Of a stretch of 64,000 bases of DNA, positions 37,278-47,073 are shown piece after piece (position 1 is the first letter of the stretch; the number at the start of each line of letters is the position of its first letter). Location: the NCBI RefSeq assembly GCF_051020975.1, contig NC_135032.1:1674001-1738000 (forward strand). The letters run 5' to 3'. A program made the position numbers and the translations under genes. The notes under the pieces are model-generated. The model ran no database searches. It was given only the letters and a program-made list of their open reading frames with translations, and was not told where the DNA came from. The DNA comes from Osmia lignaria lignaria. Taxonomy: Eukaryota > Arthropoda > Insecta > Hymenoptera > Megachilidae.

Positions 37278-40200
37278 TTGCAGATTTATCTCAAGGGAAG
37301 GGGCCTGACGGACATATTTCGAGATATTTCTTCTTCTTGTTGTTCTTCTTCTGCACAGCTAAACTGGAAGTGGCATTTGCAGCTCGCAATAGTGCAGAGT
37401 TATCTCAAAGAAAGGGTCCACGGTGTTTCTGTATCTCTATTATGTTGGTGCGGCTTCGGAACTTTTAAATATCTTGATATATCTCGAGAACTACGCATCT
37501 GATCAAAAAATATCGTAGAACATAAAAAGTAGGAAACTTAATTCTCTACAAAAAAGGTCTCTTAACATTTTGCCATAGCTCGCTTCGTTTCCGAGATATT
37601 TGCAGATATATCTCAAGGGAAGGGGCCTGACGGACATATTTCGAGATATTTCTTCTTCTTGTTGTTCTTCTTCTGCACAGCTAAGCTGGAAGTGGCATTT
37701 GCAGCTCGCAATAGTGCAGAGTTATCTCAAAGAAAGGGGCCACGGTGTTTCTGTACCACTATTATGTTGGTGCGGCTTCCGAACTTTTAAATATCTTGAT
37801 ATATCTCGAGAACTGCGCATCTGATCAAAAAATGTCATAGAACATAAAAAGTAGGAAACTTAATTCTCTACAAAAAAGGTCTCTTAACATTTTGCCATAG
37901 CTCGCTTCGTTTCCGAGATATTTGCAGATATATCTCAAGGGAAGGGGCCTGACGGACATATTTCGAGATATTTCTTCTTCTTGTTGTTCTTCTTCTGCAC
38001 AGCTAAGCTGGAAGTGGCATTTACAGCTCGCAATAGTGCAAAGTTATCTCAAAGAAAGGGGCCACGGTGTTTCTGTATCTCTATTATGTTGGTGCGGCTT
38101 CGGAACTTTTAAATATCTTGATATATCTCGAGAACTACGCATCTGATCAAAAAATATCGTAGAACATAAAAAGTAGGAAACTTAATTCTCTACAAATAAA
38201 GTCTCTTAACATTTTGCCATAGCTCGCTTCGTTTCCGAGATATATGCAGATTTATCTCAAGGGAAGGGGCCTGACGGACATATTTCGAGATATTTCTTCT
38301 TCTTGTTGTTCTTCTTCTGCACAGCTAAGCTGGAAGTGGCATTTGCAGCTCGCAATAGTGCAGAGTTATCTCAAAGAAAGGGGCCACGGTGTTTCTGTAT
38401 CTCTATTATGTTGGTGCGGCTTCGGAACTTTTAAATATCTTTATATATCTCGAGAACTACGCATCTGATCAAAAAATATCATAGAACATAAAAAGTAGGA
38501 AACTTAATTCTCTACAAAAAAGGTCTCTTAACATTTTGCCATAGCTCGCTTCGTTTCCGAGATATATGCAGATTTATCTCAAGGGAAGGGTCCTGACGGA
38601 CATATTTCGAGATATTTCTTCTTCTTGTTGTTCTTCTTCTGCACAGCTAAACTGGAAGTGGCATTTCCGGCCCGCACTAGTGCAGAGTTATCTCAAAGAA
38701 AGGGGCCACGGTGTTTCTGTATCTCTATTATGTTGGTGCGGCTTCGGAACTTTTAAATATCTCGATATATCTCGAAAACTACGCTTCTGATCAAAAAATA
38801 TCGTAGAACGTAAATTGTAGGAAACATAATTCTCTACAAAAAACGTCTCTTAACGTTTTGCCATAGCTCGCTTCGTTTCCGAGATATTTGCAGATTTATC
38901 TCAAGGGAAGGGGCCTGACGGACATATTTCGAGATATTTCTTCTTCTTGTTGTTCTTCTTCTGCACAGCTAAGCTGGAAGTGGCATTTGCGGCTCGCACT
39001 AGTGCAGAGTTATCTCAAAGGAAGGGGCCACGGTGTTTCTGTATCTCTATTATGTTGGTGCGGCTTCGGAACTTTTAAATATCTCGATATATCTCGAAAA
39101 CTACGCTTCTGATCAAAAAATATCGTAGAACGTAAATTGTAGGAAACATAATTCTCTACAAAAAACGTCTCTTAACGTTTTGCCATAGCTCGCTTCGTTT
39201 CCGAGATATTTGCAGATTTATCTCAAGGGAAGGGGCCTGACGGACATATTTCGAGATATTTCTTCTTCTTGTTGTTCTTCTTCTGCACAGCTAAGCTGGA
39301 AGTGGCATTTGCGGCTCGCACTAGTGCAGAGTTATCTCAAAGGAAGGGGCCACGGTGTTTCTGTATCTCTATTATGTTGGTGCGGCTTCGGAACTTTTAA
39401 ATATCTTGATATATCTCGAGAACTACGCATCTGATCAAAAAATATCATAGATCATAAAAAGTAGGAAACTTAATTCTCTACAAAAAAGGTCTCTTAACAT
39501 TTTGCCATAGCTCGCTTCGTTTCCGAGATATTTGCAGATATATCTCAAGGGAAGGGGCCTGACGGACATATTTCGAGATATTTCTTCTTCTTGTTGTTCT
39601 TCTGCACAGCTAAGCTGGAAGTGGCATTTGCAGCTCGCAATAGTGCAGAGTTATCTCAAAGAAAGGGGCCACGGTGTTTCTGTATCTCTATTATGTTGGT
39701 GCGGCTTCGGAACTTTTAAATATCTTTATATATCTCGAGAACTACGCATCTGATCAAAAAATATCATAGAACATAAAAAGTAGGAAACTTAATTCTCTAC
39801 AAAAAAGGTCTCTTAACATTTTGCCATAGCTCGCTTCGTTTCCGAGATATATGCAGATTTATCTCAAGGGAAGGGGCCTGACGGACATATTTCGAGATAT
39901 TTCTTCTTCTTGTTGTTCTTCTTCTGCACAGCTAAGCTGGAAGTGGCATTTGCAGCTCGCAATAGTGCAGAGTTATCTCAAAGAAAGGGGCCACGGTGTT
40001 TCTGTATCTCTATTATGTTGGTGCGGCTTCGGAACTTTTAAATATCTTGATATATCTCGAGAACTACGCATCTCATCAAAAAATATCATAGATCATAAAA
40101 AGTAGGAAACTTAATTCTCTACAAAAAAGGTCTCTTAACATTTTGCCATAGCTCGCTTCGTTTCCGAGATATATGCAGATTTATCTCAAAGGAACTGCCC
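37278..40200. repeat. Mosaic satellite segment
   Basis: Nine units of mixed origin. Units 37600 and 37922 resemble 35990 and 36312. Units 38566 and 38888 share a private tail (ATCGTAGAACGTAAATTG, AAAACGTCTC), which suggests a one-monomer duplication. Units from 39210 on follow X (19574, 19896, 20215), including the 319-bp and TGA-lost units. No non-satellite sequence is present. Confidence 0.8.
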
Positions 40201-41060
40201 TGACGGACATATTTCGAGATATTTCTTCTTCTTGTTGTTCTTCCTCTGCACAGCTAAGCTGGAAGTGGCATTTGCAGCTCGCAATAGTGCAGAGTTATCT
40301 CAAAGAAAGGGGCCACGGTGTTTCTGTATCTCTATTATGTTGGTGCGGCTTCGGAACATTTAAATATCTCGATATATCTCGAAAACCACGCTTCTGATCA
40401 AAAAATATCATAGAACATAACTTGTAGGAAACATAATTCTCTACAAAAAAGGTCTCTTAACATTTTGCCATAGCTCGCTTCGTTTCCGAGATATGTGCAG
40501 ATTTATCTCAAGGGAAGGGGCCTGACGGACATATTTCGAGATATTTCTTCTTCTTGTTGTTCTTCTTCTGCACAGCTAAGCTGGAAGTGGCATTTGCGGC
40601 TCGCACTAGTGCAGAGTTATCTCAAAGAAAGGGGCCATGGTGTTTCTGTATCTCTATTATGTTGGTGCGGCTTCGGAACTTTTAAATATCTCGATATATC
40701 TCGAGAACTACGCATCTGATCAAAAAATATCATAGAACATAAAAAGTAGGAAACTTCATTCTCTACAAAAAAGATCTCTTAACATTTTGCCATAGCTCGC
40801 TTCGTTTCCGAGATATTTGCAGATTTATCTCAAGGGAAGGGGCCTGACGGACATATTTCGAGATATTTCTTCTTCTTGTTGTTCTTCTTCTGCACAGCTA
40901 AGCTGGAAGTGGCATTTGCAGCTCGCAATAGTGCAGAGTTATCTCACAGAAAGGGACCACGGTGTTTCTGTATCTCTATTATGTTGGTGCGGCTTCGGAA
41001 CTTTTAAATATCTTGATATATCCCGAGAACTACGCATCTGATCAAAAAATATCATAGAAC
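40200..41060. repeat. Seven-monomer-offset duplication, copy Z1
   Basis: The ordered markers AAAACCACGC, GCCATGGTG, AAACTTCATTC, CACAGAAAGGGACC and ATATCCCGAG recur exactly 2254 bp (7 x 322) downstream at 42454-43314. The first part also resembles X units 26653 and 26975. Confidence 0.83.
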
Positions 41061-41138
41061 ATAAAAAGTAGGAAACTTAATTCTCTACAAAAAAGGTCTC
41101 TTATCATTTTGCCATAGCTCGCATCGTTTCCGAGATAT

Positions 41139-42360
41139 TTGCAGATCTAATTCAAGGGAAGGGGCCTGACGGACATATTTCGAGATATTTCTTCTTCCTG
41201 TTGTTCTTCTTCTGCACAGCTAAAGTGGATGTTACATTTGCAGCTCGGAATAGTGCAGAGTTATCTCAAAGAAAGAGGCCACGGTGTTTATGTATCTTTA
41301 TTATGTTGGTGCGGCTTCGGAACCTTTAAATATCTCGATATATCTCGAAAACTACGCATCTGATCAAAAAATATCATAGATCATAAATAGTAGGAAACTT
41401 AATTTCCTACAAAAAGGGTCTCTCAACGTTTTGCCATAGCTCGCATCGTTTCCGAGATATTTGCAGATCTAATTCAAGGGAAGGGGCCTGACGGACATAT
41501 TTCGAGATATTTCTTCTTCTTGTTGTTCTTCTTCTGCACAGCTAAACTGGAAGTGGCATTTCCAGCTCGCAATAGCGCAGAGTTATCTCAAAGAAAGGGG
41601 CCACGGTGTTTCTGTATCTCTATAACGTTGGTGCGGCTTCGGATCTTTTAAATATCTCGATATATCTCGAAAACTACGCTTCTGATCAAAAAATATCATA
41701 GAACATAAATTGTAGGACACATAATTCTCTACAAAAAAGGTCTCTTAACATTTTGCCATAGTTCGTTTCGTTTCCGAGATATTTGCAGATATATCTCAAG
41801 GGAAGGGGCCTGACGGACATATTTCGAGATATTTCTTCTTCTTGTTGTTCTTCTTCTGCACAGCTAAACTGGAAGTGGCATTTCCAGCTCGCAATAGCGC
41901 AGAGTTATCTCAAAGAAAGGGGCCACGGTGTTTCTGTATCTCTATTATGTTGGTGCGGCTTCGGAACTTTTAAATATCTTGATATATCTCGAGAACTACG
42001 CATCTGATCAAAAAATATCATACAACATAAAAAGTAGGAAACTTAATTCTCTACAAAAAAGGTCTCTTAACATTTTGCCATAGCTCGCTTCGTTTCCGAG
42101 ATATTTGCAGATATATCTCAAGGGAAGGGGCCTGACGGACATATTTCGAGATATTTCTCATTCTTATTGTTCTTCTTCTGCACAGCTAAACTGGAAGTGG
42201 CATTTCCAGCTCGCAATAGTGCAGAGTTATCTCAAAGAAAGGGGCCACGGTGTTTCTGTATCTCTATTATGTTGGTGCGGCTTCGGAACTTTTAAATATC
42301 TTGATATATCTCGAAAACTACGCTTCTGATCAAAAAATATCATAGAACATAAATTGTAGG
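41139..42360. repeat. Displaced fragment of the A/B/C core
   Basis: Units 41139, 41461, 41783 and 42105 match 4119, 4441, 4763 and 5085 at an offset of 37020 bp. They include the divergent-cluster markers GTTACATTTGC and TTTATGTATC, the perfect hairpin (41390-41410) and TCTCATTCTT. Private changes (AAGTGGATG, TATAACGTTGG, CTTATTGTTC) show it is older than the A/B split or has drifted outside the homogenised zone. Confidence 0.85.
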
Positions 42361-42453
42361 AAACATAATTCTCTACAAAAAACGTCTCTTAAGATTTTGC
42401 CATAGCTCGCTTCGTTTCCGAGATATTTGCAGATTCAGCTCAAAGGAACTGCC

Positions 42454-43314
42454 CTGACGGACATATTTCGAGATATTTCTTCTTCTTGTTGTTCTTCCTC
42501 TGCACAGCTAAGCTGGAAGTGGCATTTGCAGCTCGCAATAGTGCAGAGTTATCTCAAAGAAAGGGGCCACGGTGTTTCTGTATCTCTATTATGTTGGTGC
42601 GGCTTCGGAACATTTAAATATCTCGATATATCTCGAAAACCACGCTTCTGATCAAAAAATATCATAGAACATAACTTGTAGGAAACATAATTCTCTACAA
42701 AAAAGGTCTCTTAACATTTTGCCATAGCTCGCTTCGTTTCCGAGATATGTGCAGATTTATCTCAAGGGAAGGGGCCTGACGGACATATTTCGAGATATTT
42801 CTTCTTCTTGTTGTTCTTCTTCTGCACAGCTAAGCTGGAAGTGGCATTTGCGGCTCGCACTAGTGCAGAGTTATCTCAAAGAAAGGGGCCATGGTGTTTC
42901 TGTATCTCTATTATGTTGGTGCGGCTTCGGAACTTTTAAATATCTCGATATATCTCGAGAACTACGCATCTGATCAAAAAATATCATAGAACGTAAAAAG
43001 TAGGAAACTTCATTCTCTACAAAAAAGATCTCTTAACATTTTGCCATAGCTCGCTTCGTTTCCGAGATATTTGCAGATTTATCTCAAGGGAAGGGGCCTG
43101 ACGGACATATTTCGAGATATTTCTTCTTCTTGTTGTTCTTCTTCTGCACAGCTAAGCTGGAAGTGGCATTTGCAGCTCGCAATAGTGCAGAGTTATCTCA
43201 CAGAAAGGGACCACGGTGTTTCTGTATCTCTATTATGTTGGTGCGGCTTCGGAACTTTTAAATATCTTGATATATCCCGAGAACTACGCATCTGATCAAA
43301 AAATATCATAGATC
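42454..43314. repeat. Seven-monomer-offset duplication, copy Z2
   Basis: Second copy of 40200-41060, offset 2254 bp. Its beginning differs (CAGATTCAGCTC rather than CAGATTTATCTC), which places the left breakpoint inside the first part of unit 42427. Confidence 0.83.
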
Positions 43315-44033
43315 ATAAAAAGTAGGAAACTTAATTCTCTACAAAAAAGGTCTCTTAACATTTTGCCATAGCTCGCTTCGTTTCCGAGATATATGCAGAT
43401 TTATCTCAAAGGAACTGCCCTGACGGACATATTTCGAGATATTTCTTCTTCTTGTTGTTCTTCCTCTGCACAGCTAAGCTGGAAGTGGCATTTGCAGCTC
43501 GCAATAGTGCAGAGTTATCTCAAAGAAAGGGGCCACGGTGTTTCTGTATCTCTATTATGTTGGTGCGGCTTCGGAACATTTAAATATCTCGATATATCTC
43601 GAAAACCACGCTTCTGATCAAAAAATATCGTAGATGATAAAAAGTAGGAAACTTAATTCTCTACAAAAAAGGTCTCTTAACATTTTGCCATAGCTCGCTT
43701 CGTTTCCGAGATATTTGCAGATATATCTCAAGGGAAGGGGCCTGACGGACATATTTCGAGATATTTCTTCTTCTTGTTGTTCTTCTGCACAGCTAAGCTG
43801 GAAGTGGCATTTGCAGCTCGCAATAGTGCAGAGTTATCTCAAAGAAAGGGGCCACGGTGTTTCTGTATCTCAATTATGTTGGTGCGGATTCGGAACTATT
43901 AAATATCTTGATATATCTCGAGAACTACGCATCTGATCAAAAAATATCATAGAACATAAAAAGTAGGAAACTTAATTCTCTACAAAAAAGGTCTCTTAAC
44001 ATTTTGCCATAGCTCGCTTCGTTTCCGAGATAT
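43315..44033. repeat. Last units of the left domain
   Basis: Unit 43393 is the GGAACTGCCCTG type with AAAACCACGC. Unit 43715 is the last 319-bp monomer and has private changes (CTCAATTATG, GGATTCGGAACTATT). No further 319-bp, 323-bp or GAACTGCCCTG units occur downstream. Confidence 0.82.
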
Positions 44034-46932
44034 TTGCAGATTTATCTCAAGGGAAGGGGCCTGACGGACATATTTCGAGATATTTCTTCTTCTTGTTGTT
44101 CTTCTTCTGCACAGCTGAGCTGGAAGTGGCATTTGCAGCTCGCAATAGTGCAGAGTTACCTCAAAGAAAGGGGCCACGGTGTTTCTGTATTTCTATTATG
44201 TTGGTGCGGCTTCGGAACTTTTAAATATCTTGATATATCTCGAGAACTACGAATCTGATCAAAAAATATCATAGAACATAAAAAGTAGGAAACTTAATTC
44301 TCTACAAAAAAGGCCTGTTAACATTTTGCCATAGCTCGCTTCGTTTCCGAGATATTTGCAGATTCAGCTCAAAGGAACGGGCCTGACGGACATATTTCGA
44401 GATATTTCTTCTTCTTGTTGTTCTTCTTCTGCACAGCTAAGCTGGAAGTGGCATTTGCAGCTCGCAATAGTGCAGTGTTATCTCAAAGAAAGGGGCCACG
44501 GTGTTTCTGTATCTCTATTATGTTGGTGCGGCTTCGGAACTTTTAAATATCTTGATATATCTCGAGAACTACGCATCTGATCAAACAATATCATAGAACA
44601 TAAATTGTAGGAAACATAATTCTCTACAAAAAAGGTCTCTTAACATTTTGCCATAGCTCGCATCGTTTCCGAGATATTTGCAGATTTATCTCAAGGGAAG
44701 GGGCCTGACGGACGTATTTCGAGATATTTCTTCTTCTTGTTGTTCTTCTTCTGCACAGCTAAGCTGGAAGTGGCATTTGCAGCTCGCAATAGTGCAGAGT
44801 TATCTCAAAGAAGGGGGCCACGGTGTTTCTGTATCTCTATTATGTTGGTGCGGCTTCGGAACTTTTAAATATCTTGATATATCTCGAGAACTACGCATCT
44901 GATCAAAAAATATCATAGAACATAAAAAGTAGGAAACTTAATTCTCTATAGAAACGGTCTCTTAACATTTTGCCATAGCCCGCTTCATTTCCGAGATATT
45001 TGCCGATATATCTCAAGGGAAGGGGCCTAACGGACATATTTCGAGATATTTCTTCTTCTTGTTGTTCTTCTTCTGCACAGCGAAGCTGGAAGTGGCAATT
45101 GCAGCTCGCAATAGTGCAGAGTTATCTCAAAGAAAGGGGCCACGGTGTTTCTGTATCTCTATTATGTTGGTGCGGCTTCGGAACTTTTAAATATCTTGAT
45201 ATATCTCGAGAACTACGCATCTGATCAAAAAATATCATAGAACATAAAAAGTACGAAACTTAATTCTCTATAGAAAAGGTCTCTTAACATTTTGCCATAG
45301 CTCGCTTCGTTTCCGAGATATTTGCACATTTATCTCAAGGGAAGGGGCCTAACGGACATATTGCGAGATATTTCTTCTTCTTGTTGTTCTTCTTCTGCAC
45401 AGCTAAGCTGGAAGTGGCATTTGCGGCTCGCACTAGTGCAGAGTTATCTCAAAGAAAGGGGCCACGGTGTTTCTGTATCTCTATTATGTTGGTGCAGCTT
45501 CGGAACTTTTAAATATCTTGATATATCTCGAGAACTACGCATCTGATCAAAAAATATCATGGAACATAAAAAGTAGAAAACTTAATTCTCCACAAAAAAG
45601 GTCTCTTAACATTTTGCCATAGCTCGCTTCGTTTCCGAGATATTTGCAGATTTATCTCAAGGGAAGGGGCCTGACGGACATATTTCGAGATATTTCTTCT
45701 TCTTGTTGTTCTTCTTCTGCACAGCTAAGCTGGAAAGGGCATTTGCAGCTCGTAATAGTGCAGAGTTATCTCAAAGAAAGGGGCCACGGTGTTTCTGTAT
45801 CTCTATTATGTTGGTGCGGCTTCGGAACTTTTAAATATCTTGATATATCTCGAGAACTACGCATCTGATCATAAAATATCATAGAACATAAGAAGTAGGA
45901 AACTTAATTCTCTACAAAATAGGTCTCTTAACATTTTGCCATAGCTCGCTTCGTTTCCGAGATATTTGCAGATTTATCTCAAGGGAAGGGGCCTGACGGA
46001 CATATTTCGAGATATTTCTTCTTCTTGTTGTTCTTCTTCTGCACAGCTAAGCTGGAAAGGGCATTTGCAGCTCGTAATAGTGCAGAGTTATCTCAAAGAA
46101 AGGGGCCACGGTGTTTCTGTATCTTTATTATGTTGGTGCGGCTTCGGAACTTTTAAATATCTTGATATATCTCGAGAACTACGTGTCTGATCAAAAAATA
46201 TCATAGAACATAACTTGTAGGAAAGATAATTCTCTACAAAAAAGGTCTCTTAACATTTTGCCAGAGCTCGCTTCGTTTCCGAGATATTTGCAGATTCAGC
46301 TCAAAGGAACGGGCCTGACGGACATATTTCGAGATATTTCTTCTTCTTGTTGTTCTTCTTCTGCACAGCTAAACTGGAAGTGGCATTTCCAGCTCGCAAT
46401 AGTGCAGAGTTATCTCAAAGAAAGGGGCCACGGTGTTTCTGTATCTCTACTATGTTGGTGCGGCTTCGGAACTTTTAAATATCTTGATATATCTCGAGAA
46501 CTACGCATCTGATCAAAAAATGTCATAGAACATAAATAGTAGGAAACTTAATTCTCTACAAAAAAGGTCTCTCAACATTTTGCCATAGCTCGCTTCGTTT
46601 CCGAGATATTTGCACATTTATCTCAAGGGAAGGCGCCTAACGGACATATTTCGAGATATTTCTTCTTCTTGTTGTTCTTCTTCTGCACAGCTAAGCTGGA
46701 AGTGGCATTTGCGGCTCGCACTAGTGCAGAGTTATCTCAAAGAAAGGGGCCACGGTGTTTCTGTATCTCTATTATGTTGGTGCAGCTTCGGTACTTTTAA
46801 ATATCTTGATATATCTCGAGATCTACGCATCTGATCAAAAAATATCATAGAACATAAAAAGTAGGAAACTTAATTCTCTACAAAAAAGGTCTCTTAACAT
46901 TTTGCCATAGCTCGCTTCGTTTCCGAGATATT

Positions 46933-46959
46933 TGCAGATTTATCTCAAGGGAAGGGGCC
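46933..46959. repeat. Internal direct repeat, copy 1 (27 bp)
   Basis: The segment runs from TGCAGA to AAGGGGCC. It matches 47047-47073 in the same monomer at 24 of 27 positions. An AGCTCGC heptamer lies 5' of both copies (46909-46915 and 47035-47041), with a 12-bp longer gap here. This points to an old duplication of about 114-126 bp inside the monomer. Confidence 0.8.
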
Positions 46960-46982
46960 TGACGGACATATTTCGAGATATT

Positions 46983-47006
46983 TCTTCTTCTTGTTGTTCT
47001 TCTTCT
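46983..47006. repeat. 24-nt perfect mirror repeat in TTC-rich tract
   Basis: The tract reads the same from both ends of one strand: three TCT-type triplets, two TTG steps in the centre and three TCT-type triplets back. The C bases sit at positions 2, 5, 8, 17, 20 and 23, and the two G at 11 and 14. Mirror-symmetric pyrimidine tracts can form intramolecular triplex (H-DNA); here the two central G interrupt the pure pyrimidine run. It recurs once per monomer. The 319-bp monomers have lost one TTC triplet from it, consistent with replication slippage. Confidence 0.8.
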
Positions 47007-47046
47007 GCACAGCTAAGCTGGAAGTGGCATTTGCAGCTCGCAATAG

Positions 47047-47073
47047 TGCAGAGTTATCTCAAAGAAAGGGGCC
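47047..47073. repeat. Internal direct repeat, copy 2 (27 bp)
   Basis: This is the second copy, 114 bp downstream of the first. It differs by T>G and two G>A changes and ends in the same AAGGGGCC. The pair is present in nearly all monomers. In the subset with AAAGGAACGGGCC or AAAGGAACTGCCC the first copy has diverged, while this copy stays conserved. Confidence 0.8.

Noticed and set aside
46258..46512. 84-residue N-terminally extended frames (46258, 53017, 56881, 62352)
   Set aside because: They result from GCCATAG changed to GCCAGAG, which removes a stop. The start is TTG and the rest is the same satellite frame.
46909..46940. CENP-B box
   Set aside because: I compared CTTCGTTTCCGAG, TTTCGAGATATTTC and CTTCGGAACTTTTAA with the NTTCGNNNNANNCGGGN core. 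TTCG is present, but the CGGG half is absent in each.
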